From an uncultured Campylobacter sp. (lineage in GTDB: Bacteria > Campylobacterota > Campylobacteria > Campylobacterales > Campylobacteraceae): a DNA stretch of 40,853 nt. How positions within the stretch are numbered: the stretch's first letter is position 1; every line of letters starts with the position of its first letter. The stretch covers positions 1 through 40,853 of the forward strand of contig NZ_CALHVN010000060.1 of assembly GCF_938039245.1 (NCBI RefSeq), given 5' to 3'. The notes beneath the pieces were generated by a model that worked only from the letters and a program-made list of their open reading frames with translations, was not told where the DNA came from and did no database searches. The position numbers and the translations under genes were made by a program. Of the stretch, positions 32,899-40,853 are shown piece after piece.

Positions 32899-34647
32899 AT
32901 GAGAAACGATAAACCCAATCTACTTAAAGAAGTTATCGCTCCCGTAGCAAAAAGCGTCAAGGCGGCGACTTTTTTGGGAGCGGCTTCGGCTTTGTTTTAC
33001 GCTTCGGCTTTGACGGCATTTGCTTTTTCGCTTTCAAATTTACAAAATAGCAAGATAAATTTTACGCTTTTAGGCGCGGCGCTCGCGCTTATTTTATGCG
33101 AATTTTTCGCACGAAAGGCCGCTTTTGGTATCTCGCATAAAGCCGCGTTTGATTTGGAGCGAATTTTACGCCTAAATTTGTCTCGCCATTTAGCCGCCGT
33201 TCCTTACGGCGAAGCGCTAAATTTGGGTGCGGGCAAGATAAAAAAGATAATGTTTGACGATGTAAAAAATTTGCACGCTTTTACGGCCGATATGACGCCG
33301 ATGATCGGCAGGAGCGCCGCTTCTGCGCTTGCTTGCACGGTTTGCGTTTTGATCCTTGAGCCCAGACTTTTGCCCGTAGTTTTGATTATGCCGTTTTTAG
33401 GTATCGCCGCGATGAGGCTAGCTTTAAGAGGCGGCGCGGAAAATTTAAAAAAATACGAAAACGCCCAGAGCGCTGTCGGTTCAAGCATTATAGAGTTTAT
33501 CCAAGCGATGCCGGTACTACGTACTTTTGACGGGGGTAGCGGGAGTTTTGGCAGATTTGATAACGCGCTAAAAGAATTTGACGCAAATTTACGCACGTGG
33601 ATAAAGGGCTCTTCGGCGCCGACGCGCATAGGAGTTACGCTTTTATCGCCCGTGCCTACGCTATTTGCTTTGAGCGCCGTAGGGTCGTATTCGGTTTTAG
33701 ACGGCTCGCTTGATATCGGCCGTTTAGCGGGCGTGCTGATGCTTGGTTGCGCCGTAGTAGATTCTTTACTGCCTTTGATGCTGGTTAGTAAATTCGCCCA
33801 GATTTCTAAGCTCGCCGCAAGCGAAATTTTAGAGGTCATGAGTATCGCCGCGCTTCCCATTTGCGCTTCGCCCAGAGTCCCCGTTTCAAACGATATCGAG
33901 TTTAGAAACGTAAATTTTAAGTATAAAGGCAAAGACGAATTTACTCTAAAAAACGTAAATTTTAAAGCAAATGCAGGCAGCGTGACGGCATTAGTAGGCG
34001 CAAGCGGAGCTGGCAAAAGCACGGTCGCTATGCTGGCGGCTCGTTTTTACGACGTTAGCGAGGGAGAAATTTTGATCGGCGGGGTAAATATAAAAGAGAT
34101 TGCGCCGTCAAATTTGGCGAATTTGGTATCTTTCGTTTTTCAAGATACGTTTTTGTTTAACGAAAGCATCTACGAAAATATCGCAAAAGCAAAGCCCGGC
34201 GCGCTCAAAGACGAAGTTATCGCAGCGGCAAAAGCGGCTAATATTCACGAATTTATACAAAGTTTGCCGCAAGGATACGATACGCCGGCCGGCGAAAAAG
34301 GAGCGAAATTAAGCGGAGGGCAAAAACAGCGCATTACGATAGCGCGAGCTATTTTAAAAGACGCGCCCATAATAATCCTCGACGAAGCGACGGCGTTTAT
34401 CGATCCTCAAAGCGAGGAGCAGATCATAAAAGCCGTTTCGAATTTGATAAAAAACAAAACCCTCATAGTCGTCGCCCACCGCTTGTCTACCATAAAAAAC
34501 GCCGATCAAATTTTGGTTTTTGAGGACGGCGAAATAGTCCAAAGCGGCACGCACGACGAACTTATAAAGGGCGGAGCGTATAAAAAGCTATGGGACGACG
34601 ACGAAAGCGCGCAAATTTGGCGATACGGAGGAAATAATGAAGCCTAA
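32899..34647 (+). CDS. ABC half-transporter, YbtP/IrtA-like subunit
   Basis: 582 residues: an exporter-fold membrane part (about 1-320, six helices) fused to a nucleotide-binding domain. Walker A GASGAGKST is near residue 367, signature LSGGQKQR near 470, and Walker B IIILDEATAFID near 487. The exporter fold with this gene context is the mark of YbtPQ/IrtAB, which unusually import ferri-siderophore across the inner membrane. The pattern FIDPQSEEQIIKA is the usual one. The end overlaps the partner gene by 11 bases, so a heterodimer is expected. The start has a weak ribosome site 31 bases after the receptor stop. Confidence 0.88.
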   Translation: MRNDKPNLLKEVIAPVAKSVKAATFLGAASALFYASALTAFAFSLSNLQNSKINFTLLGAALALILCEFFARKAAFGISHKAAFDLERILRLNLSRHLAAVPYGEALNLGAGKIKKIMFDDVKNLHAFTADMTPMIGRSAASALACTVCVLILEPRLLPVVLIMPFLGIAAMRLALRGGAENLKKYENAQSAVGSSIIEFIQAMPVLRTFDGGSGSFGRFDNALKEFDANLRTWIKGSSAPTRIGVTLLSPVPTLFALSAVGSYSVLDGSLDIGRLAGVLMLGCAVVDSLLPLMLVSKFAQISKLAASEILEVMSIAALPICASPRVPVSNDIEFRNVNFKYKGKDEFTLKNVNFKANAGSVTALVGASGAGKSTVAMLAARFYDVSEGEILIGGVNIKEIAPSNLANLVSFVFQDTFLFNESIYENIAKAKPGALKDEVIAAAKAANIHEFIQSLPQGYDTPAGEKGAKLSGGQKQRITIARAILKDAPIIILDEATAFIDPQSEEQIIKAVSNLIKNKTLIVVAHRLSTIKNADQILVFEDGEIVQSGTHDELIKGGAYKKLWDDDESAQIWRYGGNNEA

Positions 34648-36376
34648 AAGTATCTTTGAGCTTTTTAAAACGTTTTTGCAAATCGCCGCAAATAGCCAAA
34701 AAGAGTATCTAAAAAGCTTCATTAGCGGCGCTATGGCGCTATTTTTACAGGGATTTTTCTACGTCTGGTTTTATTTTTTGTTTTTAAATTTGCTTGAAAA
34801 CGACGTCGAAAATTCGCTCGTTTGCTTGGCGGTTTTGGGCACGCTTGGCGTAGTTTTTTGCGTATTAAAATTTATGAGTACGCATTACGACAGGAGCGAG
34901 CCTTTTATCGACGCGCTTTATGACTTGCGCTCAAATTTAGCCCGCAAGCTCACGGCGGTGCCGCTTCAAAGCGTACATAGGTATAAAACCGGCGAGCTAA
35001 ACGCCGTATTTTCAAGCGGCGTGGACGATGCGGTAAAACTCATAAACGTCTTGCCGCTTATATTTTTAGAGCCTATTATCATCGGAGCGATCGCGATTTG
35101 CGCGAGCTTATTTTTTGCTCCGCAGCTTGCTTTGCTTATGTTTTTGGGCGCTATTTGCGCAGCGTTTCTTTACAAACTAAAAAGAAAAATCTCAGTCGCT
35201 AGAAGCAAAGAGCTAGCCGCGGCTAACGCTCGCTTGGAGTCTCAAATACTAGAATACGCCCAAGGCTTAGGAGTTTTGCGCGCTATTAATCAAACGGGAG
35301 ATAACGCGTTAAATTTAAAAAACGCTACCGACGAAGTTAGAAATGTACAGCTTAAATGCTCCGCCGATATTCCCGGGCTTGTTCTAGGCTCGCTTACGGC
35401 GATTTTGATTTGTTTGAGTCTGTTTTTAGGCGTTTATTTGTATTTGCTAGAAGAAATTTCGCTCGCCGCTCTTGCCGCTTCGTTAGTTATCCTCTCGCGC
35501 CTAGCCGAGCCTTTTAGCGTTTTTCTTTCGGCGGCATGGGTTTTTGACCTGATAGATAACAGCTTTACGAAAGTAAAAGAAATTTTGCGGTTAGAGGAGC
35601 TTAAATTTGACGAGCCTTTGAGCAAACCCGGCGCCTTTGACGTAAAATTTGAAAACGTAAATTTTGCTTACGAGAATACAGGCAAACCCGCGCTAAAAAA
35701 TATAAATTTTCATTTGCCCTCCGGCAGTCTTACGGCCTTAGTCGGAGCTAGCGGTAGCGGTAAGACGACTATAACTAGGCTCATCATGCGCTACGCCGAT
35801 GCAAATGCGGGCGATATAAAAATAGGCGGCGTAAATATAAAAAATATGAGCCAAAAAGAGCTATTAAAACTCATAAGCGTCGTATTTCAAGACGTTTATA
35901 TCTTTGAAGACAGCGTGATAAACAATATAAAAATGAGCGCAAACGCGAGCCTAGATGAGGTGCGCGCGGCGGCAAAAGCGGCTAACTGCGAGGAGTTTAT
36001 AGAGCGTTTACCGCACGGCTACGATACTATCTTAAAAAGCGGACGACTCAGCGGCGGCGAAGCTCAGCGTATATCGATCGCCAGAGCGATGCTAAAAGAC
36101 GCGCCGATCATAATCCTAGACGAGCCTACGGCGGCTCTGGACACGTCCAGCGAGGCTGCGGTGCAAAAAGCTATCTCTAAGCTCGTAAAAAATAAAACCG
36201 TTATAGTCGCGGCTCATAGGCTCTCTACTATCGCTAGCGCGGATCAAATTTTAGTTTTTGACGGCGCGGAAATAATCCAGCGCGGAACTCACGAGCAGCT
36301 GATCGCCGCAGACGGAAAATACCGTCAAATGTGGCAAGCTAGCCAAAACGTCAAATCTTGGCGTATAAATCCATAA
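34637..36376 (+). CDS. ABC half-transporter, YbtQ/IrtB-like subunit
   Basis: 579 residues, a partner of the preceding gene with the same architecture: a six-helix membrane part, then a nucleotide-binding domain with Walker A GASGSGKTT (near residue 370), signature LSGGEAQR (near 471) and Walker B IIILDEPTAALD. Both ATP sites look complete. Motif RYKTGELNAVFSSGVDDAVKL (near 115-135) is in the intracellular coupling region. The gene lies inside an apparent operon receptor-YbtP-YbtQ-hydrolase. Imports the ferric chelate taken up by the receptor; export of a siderophore is the alternative reading of the fold. Confidence 0.88.
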   Translation: MKPKSIFELFKTFLQIAANSQKEYLKSFISGAMALFLQGFFYVWFYFLFLNLLENDVENSLVCLAVLGTLGVVFCVLKFMSTHYDRSEPFIDALYDLRSNLARKLTAVPLQSVHRYKTGELNAVFSSGVDDAVKLINVLPLIFLEPIIIGAIAICASLFFAPQLALLMFLGAICAAFLYKLKRKISVARSKELAAANARLESQILEYAQGLGVLRAINQTGDNALNLKNATDEVRNVQLKCSADIPGLVLGSLTAILICLSLFLGVYLYLLEEISLAALAASLVILSRLAEPFSVFLSAAWVFDLIDNSFTKVKEILRLEELKFDEPLSKPGAFDVKFENVNFAYENTGKPALKNINFHLPSGSLTALVGASGSGKTTITRLIMRYADANAGDIKIGGVNIKNMSQKELLKLISVVFQDVYIFEDSVINNIKMSANASLDEVRAAAKAANCEEFIERLPHGYDTILKSGRLSGGEAQRISIARAMLKDAPIIILDEPTAALDTSSEAAVQKAISKLVKNKTVIVAAHRLSTIASADQILVFDGAEIIQRGTHEQLIAADGKYRQMWQASQNVKSWRINP

Positions 36377-36390
36377 ATTTAGGAGAAACG

Positions 36391-37149
36391 ATGAAGGAAT
36401 ACAAATTCGCAAACGGCGAAATTTTAAGCTATGAGGATTTGGGCGAAAATTTTAGCCGGGTTTTGGTTTATCACCACGGCATGCTCGCACAGATGCCAAA
36501 GGCCGTAGCTAAATTTTGCGAGGAAAATCAAATAAGGCTCATTTTAGTATATCGCGGCGGACATTTTAAAAGTTCGCTTTTTAAAAACGACGATACGTTA
36601 TTAAAATTCGGGCTTAGGATGAAGGAGTTTTTAAGCGGCATAAAAATAGCTAAATTTAGCGTCCTTAGCGAATCTACGGGCGCTATTTATGCGCTTGCTA
36701 CGGCAGCCGCATGCGAAAGGGCGGCGCAAAATTTGTTTTTATTAAGCCCTTTTGTCGCTTTAAAAGAGCTTTTGCCGCTTTTTACTAACGGCGCTCAGTT
36801 GGAGCAAATTTACGGATTTTTACGAAACGCTAGTATCGACGAATCCGTAGCGGCTACTAAAAATATGTATGCAAATGCGAGTCCTACGATGCTACGCCTC
36901 GTGGAGCCGCAGATGGATGGCATTGGATTTGACTCGTGGATGCAGGCGCGTACTCTGGGATTTGAGATTGGTAAAATCGAGCAAAACTCTATCGTTTGGC
37001 ACTCCAAAGAAGACAAAGAAGTGCCGTTTGAAGCAGCCATGCAAATTTCAAAAATGTTGCCGCGCTGCGAGCTGATCGACTCTAACAATACGCGCGGCGG
37101 ACAAAAGGCGATTTTGGGGTTTTTGGAGATTATTAAAGAAAAGATTTAA
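36391..37149 (+). CDS. Alpha/beta-hydrolase-fold protein of the siderophore operon
   Basis: 252 residues from the ATG at 36391, chosen because aggaga is 5-10 bases upstream; an upstream TTG frame (36358) would lie inside the YbtQ-like gene. Fold features: HHGM oxyanion-type motif at 28-31, nucleophile elbow S93-E-S95-T-G97 (GxSxG with Ser for the first Gly), and an acid candidate in WHSKEDKEVP. The place of the catalytic His near the end (SNNTRGGQKAIL) has no His, so a normal triad is not complete. Could be a lost-activity or siderophore-binding hydrolase. Last gene of the receptor/ABC operon. Confidence 0.75.
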   Translation: MKEYKFANGEILSYEDLGENFSRVLVYHHGMLAQMPKAVAKFCEENQIRLILVYRGGHFKSSLFKNDDTLLKFGLRMKEFLSGIKIAKFSVLSESTGAIYALATAAACERAAQNLFLLSPFVALKELLPLFTNGAQLEQIYGFLRNASIDESVAATKNMYANASPTMLRLVEPQMDGIGFDSWMQARTLGFEIGKIEQNSIVWHSKEDKEVPFEAAMQISKMLPRCELIDSNNTRGGQKAILGFLEIIKEKI

Positions 37150-37257
37150 TAATAATTGCCGAATGTAATAGAAGTATTTGCGAAGCGGTATTTTGCCGCC
37201 ATTATATCTATAACGTATGATAGGCTTTTGACTATAATTCTTTAAAAGCTTCCTATT

Positions 37258-37433
37258 AAAAAACTTAGACGTTCTACCTGCGAAAATTATTTTTGGTCTA
37301 TAAAGTTTCGTCTAAGTTTTCACATTTTTCTTTTGCTCGGCCAAAGAAAAATATAGGCCGCCAGATAAGACCTTACGGCAAACTCGTTTGAGTTTGCTAA
37401 GTAAGTATTAACATATTGCCCTATTAGGGGTTG
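37258..37433. repeat. Structured intergenic repeat, copy 2
   Basis: Partner of 23596-23772, 176 bases. All stems are kept; caaactc/gagtttg (37379-37385 with 37390-37396) is perfect here while copy 1 has one mismatch, and a further ccct/aggg hairpin (37419-37429) is better formed. The remaining gap, 37150-37257 and 37434-37552, is AT-rich and non-coding, and weak similarity to copy 1 runs on to about 37530. Confidence 0.75.
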
Positions 37434-37552
37434 TTTTTATTAAATTAAAACAAATTGGAGTTAATAGAAAAATTTACTTTTGTTTTTCTGCTCTGTATTT
37501 TGGCATAAATTTAGATATTAAAAAAAGAATTGCCTCTAACAATGTCTTTAAA

Positions 37553-38398
37553 TTATTTGCTTACATACTTTACGATATCTTTTAGCACTAGCGGTATTAC
37601 GTCGCCGTGTCCTTGCCCTTCGTAGATTTTAAATTCGTATTTGACGCCCGACTTTTTTAGAATTTCAGCTAAATCGGCCGCTTTTAGTATATTTTCTTTG
37701 TCTGTTTTGCCCGCCCTTTTTTCTAATTCTCCTACGCTAAGTCTTATAAAACTCGCCTTTAATCTAATTTTTAGTTTACCGTCGTTATCTAAGGCCTCCT
37801 TTATAATTTTTGAATCTCCCCACCAAAGAGACGGAGAAGCTATAAAAAACTCATCAAATATACCGTCATTTTGTAAAAGCGAATAAACTAAAAATAGTCC
37901 GCCAAAAGAGTGGCCGTAAAATATTTTTTCGCTATTTTTTATATCGTATTCTTTGTCTGCAAACGGCATTAACCGCTCTTTTATAAATTTATAAAATTTG
38001 TCCGCATTGCCGCCTTGTTCGTATTCAGCGCCTTGGGCTAAAGGCGTTAAGTCCTTTGTTCGCCTTGCGGTATCGTAGGCTAGCGGCGTATCGTATCCGA
38101 CGCCTATGATAAGCGGTACATTGTCGTTTGAAGTAAAATCTTTAAATAAATTAAGCAACACGGAAAATTGCGCATTCGCATCGAGCATAAAAATCGCTTT
38201 TGGATAAACGTTGCGGTTTTTCGGAACGGCTTGAAAAATTTTATATATTTCTCCGCCTGCACTTTCTAGTATGGAGTATTTAACATCAAAAAGCCGATAA
38301 ACGCTTTCATCTATCGGCTCTATGTACTGAATGGGCTTTGCGCTGGCTGCAGCAATCATAATCAAAGCTCCCAAAAATAATTTAACAATCCTTACCAC
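37553..38398 (-). CDS. Periplasmic trilactone siderophore esterase (Cee/IroE-like)
   Basis: 281 residues. Signal peptide at residues 1-20 (KLFLGALIMIAAASA). Esterase-D/IroE-like fold with the nucleophile Ser164 in YGHSFGGLF, catalytic His264 in EGQGHGDVIP, and the family segment ASPSLWWGD (188-196) and SVGELEKR (221-228). Such enzymes cut the triester ring of enterobactin-type siderophores; C. jejuni Cee does this in the periplasm to free iron. It overlaps by 7 bases with the end of the receptor gene, so the receptor and esterase form one catecholate uptake operon. Confidence 0.88.
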   Translation of the reverse strand: MVRIVKLFLGALIMIAAASAKPIQYIEPIDESVYRLFDVKYSILESAGGEIYKIFQAVPKNRNVYPKAIFMLDANAQFSVLLNLFKDFTSNDNVPLIIGVGYDTPLAYDTARRTKDLTPLAQGAEYEQGGNADKFYKFIKERLMPFADKEYDIKNSEKIFYGHSFGGLFLVYSLLQNDGIFDEFFIASPSLWWGDSKIIKEALDNDGKLKIRLKASFIRLSVGELEKRAGKTDKENILKAADLAEILKKSGVKYEFKIYEGQGHGDVIPLVLKDIVKYVSK

Positions 38399-40482
38399 TT
38401 CGCGCTTACCTTAAACCAAAATCTCCTGCCCTCTTCAGGATACCAGTAGTAGTTGCCGTCATCGGCCATTCCCTCGTCGTAGCGGATATTATCAAAGATA
38501 TTGTAGGCGGTCAAATTTAAGCTTAAATTTTTATTTACCTCCCAGCTAGCACCCAAATCGACGGTAAAAAGCTTCTTGTCGTTTTCGCTTACTTTATTGC
38601 CGGGACCGAATTTGACACTGGTTAGCTCGCTCTCGTAGTTTGCCCCAGCAAAGGTACTAACGCTTGCGATAGGCTTATACGTAAGCGTCAAATTTGCCGC
38701 GTGCTCGGGCGTTGCGGTCAGAGATTTGCCGTCTAGTCGGCTAAGATTGGTCTGGCTAAATTTGACCGGGCCGTTTGGGGTATTGATCGTCGGATCGCCG
38801 GTTTTGATTTTGGAGTTGTTGTATGTGTAGTTGCCGCGCAAATTTAGATTTTTTAGTATATCGTAGTCTGCGCTAAGCTCGATGCCCCAGACGTCGGCAC
38901 CGTCGATGTTAAAGTAAGTTCCCCAGCCCGGGCAGTTTACGTGCGGAGCCGTAGCGCATGAGCCAAATGCCGGAATACGGTTGATGCTGCTACCGTCGGT
39001 GTCTAGGATTTTATCTTTAAACTCGTTTCTAAATAGAGTAACCGAACCTCTAAAATCCTCGCCGCTATCGTAGTAAGCGCCGATTTCATAAGTTAGGCTC
39101 TTTTCGGGTTTTAGGTCTGCGTTACCGAAATCTACTATCCTCCAGCCGCCTTGTATGGTGCCTACTTTCGGCGAGATTTGATTGACGTCGGGCGTCTTGT
39201 ATCCTGTCGCTACGCCGCCTTTTAGCGTCCAGTTATCGCTTAGATTGTAAACTAGATATGCACGCGGCGAGAGATGATCGTCGAAAAATTCGTTATGCGT
39301 GAAGCGACCGCCCAGCGTCAAATAAAGCTTGTCGTCTAAAATCTCCCACTCGTCTTCTAAAAATGCCGCATGCTCTTTCATGGAGTAGGCTTTCGGGTTT
39401 CGCAGCACGCTTCTGCTCGAATTTGATACGATAAATGTGGTTTTAACCGTCTGTTTGCTGAAATCATAGCCGAAAGTTAGCGTATGCGAATCTAGGAAGG
39501 TGCTAAACTTGGAGTTAAAGTTGTGGTTTTTTACATCGGCCGGCGTTAAGCTATCAAAGAGGCTCGTTCGCTTCGTTTGGTCATAAATGTAGCTCACGTC
39601 GGCATTTAAGTTTTCAAAATTTCCCAGGTATCCTACTCCGTAGCTATCTTTTTTGTAGTCGTAACTATTTAGCAGCCTGTTTGTCCTTACGGTTGCCGTC
39701 TTGCCGACGGTGCGCGAGTATTCGTGGCGTTCTTGGGAAGCTAGGAGATAAAATTTATTGTATTCGTCGGGCGTGATCCATAGTTTGGCGCTAAAGTTTT
39801 TCTTATCGCTTTCCTGATATCCGCCCGGATAGCTATCCTCGTCGCGTAATTTTTTGTAGCCCCAAAGCTGAAGGCCGAGATATTTGTTAAGAAGCGGGAA
39901 GTTAAGATAAAAGTCCGCCTGACGCTGATCGCCGATGCCGCTATGAGCCTGCGCGATACCCGATATACTCGCGGAGCCGCTAAATTTATCGAAATTTTTC
40001 TTCGTGATGATATTTATGACTCCGCCCACCGCATCGCTACCGTAAAGCGAGCTCATCGGTCCTCTGATGATTTCGATTCGTTCTATCGCCTCAACCGGCG
40101 GGATAAAATTTGAGTTCATATCGCCGGCGCCGCCTTTTGGATTGGCCGCGCTTGAATTTACTCTTTTGCCGTCTATGAGAACTAGCGTTTGCGAACCTTC
40201 CATGCCTCGGATCGAGATACCGCTGGCGGGCCCGTCTTCGCCGCCTATAACGCTAACTCCCGGAGCTTTTGAGGCGATGCTATGCAACGAGGTAAAGCTG
40301 TCTTTTTTAAGATCTTCTCCTTTTATAACGGTAATGCTAGCCGGCGCATTTTTAATGTTTTGAGAAAAACCGCTAGCCGTGACTACGACCTCTTCTAAAT
40401 TTATATTATCTACTGCTTGTAAATTTATTGCGCACACTAGCGAAACGATAGGCGCAAAAGCTTTATTTTTTGAAACAATCAT
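38392..40482 (-). CDS. TonB-dependent catecholate-type receptor (FepA/CirA-like)
   Basis: 696 residues. Signal sequence to about residue 23 (ending LQA), TonB box NLEEVVVTASG, and a plug domain with ASGISIRGMEGSQTLVLIDG and ERIEIIRGPMSSLYGSDAVG, then GGVINIITKKNF. The barrel has repeated aromatic strands, a terminal FWFKVSAKW strand, and a long loop with a Cys pair (CATAPHVNC near 510) as in FepA/CfrA-type extracellular loops. It is coupled to a Cee-like esterase gene, so enterobactin-like catecholates or their breakdown products are the likely ligands. Fur-like sequence upstream. Confidence 0.92.
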   Translation of the reverse strand: MIVSKNKAFAPIVSLVCAINLQAVDNINLEEVVVTASGFSQNIKNAPASITVIKGEDLKKDSFTSLHSIASKAPGVSVIGGEDGPASGISIRGMEGSQTLVLIDGKRVNSSAANPKGGAGDMNSNFIPPVEAIERIEIIRGPMSSLYGSDAVGGVINIITKKNFDKFSGSASISGIAQAHSGIGDQRQADFYLNFPLLNKYLGLQLWGYKKLRDEDSYPGGYQESDKKNFSAKLWITPDEYNKFYLLASQERHEYSRTVGKTATVRTNRLLNSYDYKKDSYGVGYLGNFENLNADVSYIYDQTKRTSLFDSLTPADVKNHNFNSKFSTFLDSHTLTFGYDFSKQTVKTTFIVSNSSRSVLRNPKAYSMKEHAAFLEDEWEILDDKLYLTLGGRFTHNEFFDDHLSPRAYLVYNLSDNWTLKGGVATGYKTPDVNQISPKVGTIQGGWRIVDFGNADLKPEKSLTYEIGAYYDSGEDFRGSVTLFRNEFKDKILDTDGSSINRIPAFGSCATAPHVNCPGWGTYFNIDGADVWGIELSADYDILKNLNLRGNYTYNNSKIKTGDPTINTPNGPVKFSQTNLSRLDGKSLTATPEHAANLTLTYKPIASVSTFAGANYESELTSVKFGPGNKVSENDKKLFTVDLGASWEVNKNLSLNLTAYNIFDNIRYDEGMADDGNYYWYPEEGRRFWFKVSAKW

Positions 40483-40515
40483 ATAAAATCCTTTAGAATA
40501 CTTAATACTGATTTA

Positions 40516-40577
40516 AGTTATCAATCTTTCTTCGCGAATGATAACTAATATGGAATAAAATTAATATTAATTATCGT
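40516..40577. promoter_or_regulatory. Candidate iron-regulated promoter region of the receptor-esterase operon
   Basis: Inverted repeat agttatc (40516-40522) and gataact (40540-40546), and further up a Fur-like AT block that reads GATAATTAATATTAATT on the minus strand (about 40560-40576). Both lie within 100 bases of the receptor start. No other gene is present between 40483 and 40797. Confidence 0.45.
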
Positions 40578-40758
40578 ACATAGATAGAATTTGTCGCTAA
40601 AAGTCTGGTACCAAATTAATAAGATGGGTTTAAGGCAAGTATTAAAGCTTGTAAGATATGTTAAATTTGAAATTTTATCCATCCCGCAGTCAAAGCTAAA
40701 TCATTGACACTAAGTTTTTAACTTTTGAGGCGCGATGGGTGAAGTGGTTTTAAAATCA

Positions 40759-40790
40759 GTAAAAACGATAGGATAACCTATCGTTTTTAC
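40759..40790. terminator. Terminator hairpin
   Basis: A perfect 14-bp stem gtaaaaacgatagg (40759-40772) / cctatcgtttttac (40777-40790), loop ataa. AT-rich ends give U runs on either strand; it lies 8 bases past the stop of the partial gene at 40798, so it most likely ends that minus-strand transcript. Confidence 0.75.
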
Positions 40791-40797
40791 GTTTTAA

Positions 40798-40853
40798 CTA
40801 AAAATTATAGTGAAAATTCACCATAAACGATCTCTCGTCGCCTAGCCTCGAGC
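40798..40853 (-). CDS. Partial gene: C-terminus of a probable outer-membrane beta-barrel receptor
   Basis: Seventeen codons and a stop, running in from beyond the window: RLGDERSFMVNFHYNF. The pattern GDERSF followed by an alternating strand ending in Phe is the usual last strand of TonB-dependent receptors. The rest of the gene is outside, so only the barrel-type end can be supported. Confidence 0.6.
   Translation of the reverse strand, partial: SRLGDERSFMVNFHYNF

Noticed and set aside
36358..36390. TTG start for the hydrolase inside the YbtQ-like gene
   Set aside because: No ribosome site there, while the ATG at 36391 has aggaga at the right distance.

Overview
The window looks like chromosome of a Campylobacter-type epsilonproteobacterium. 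AAATTT-rich codon and spacer use, a NIT-domain chemoreceptor, a Tat-small-protein/TorD-like/fdhAB formate dehydrogenase operon, a TupABC tungstate transporter and a Cee-like periplasmic siderophore esterase all fit the genus. The gene-rich, relatively GC-rich core points to the C. showae/rectus/curvus side, but that placement is inference. No rRNA or CRISPR array was seen; there is one tRNA.

Layout. (1) 1-7500, ordinary chromosome: a cupin, NAD(P)-binding and Rrf2-regulator group, a DAACS symporter, hemE, a NIT chemoreceptor and a TYW1-like radical SAM protein. (2) 7809-8490, tRNA-Asn with a good promoter, followed by a decayed IS1595-type transposase. (3) 8510-9728, two AT-rich unknown genes. 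(4) 9784-23292, a selenium/tungsten(molybdenum)/formate module: fdhF with an in-frame UGA (Sec); convergent to it torD-like, a 58-aa Tat protein, fdhA (UGA/Sec) and fdhB; divergent tupCB and tupA; and an operon of fdhD, a ModE-type regulator, a 62-aa protein and a class V aminotransferase. (5) 23300-26925, an accessory decay zone: a structured repeat, a PIN toxin and antitoxin, a broken tyrosine integrase, a second copy of the tRNA-Asn 3' end, and a second IS1595 copy interrupted four times by short palindromic repeats. (6) 26925-40853, metal-chelate uptake: a decaying FecBCD-type importer with a methyltransferase, then an AraC regulator, a TonB receptor, a YbtPQ/IrtAB-like ABC pair and an alpha/beta hydrolase, and on the other strand a TonB receptor with a Cee-like esterase. 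The last bases hold the C-terminus of another probable outer-membrane receptor.

How it fits together. TupABC should import tungstate (or molybdate) for the bis-MGD cofactor of the two formate dehydrogenases. FdhD sulfurates that cofactor, probably with sulfur from a desulfurase-like enzyme such as the one in its operon. The TorD-like protein should chaperone FdhA before Tat export. A single inverted-repeat pattern, ATATGC-N7-GCATAT, lies before fdhF, twice before the fdhAB operon, over the tupA -10 box, and before the fdhD operon. I read it as the operator of one regulon, with the ModE-like protein as the obvious candidate regulator. The unit is bracketed by direct repeats of the tRNA-Asn 3' end with a dead integrase just inside the right one, so it may be, or once have been, an 18-kb integrated island.

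Most novel signals: the roughly 31/62-bp palindromic element inserted four times in one transposase gene; the shared W/Mo/formate operator; the 177-bp structured repeat present twice; and the ModE-like regulator with a tandem Cys-containing N-terminal repeat in place of a ligand domain.
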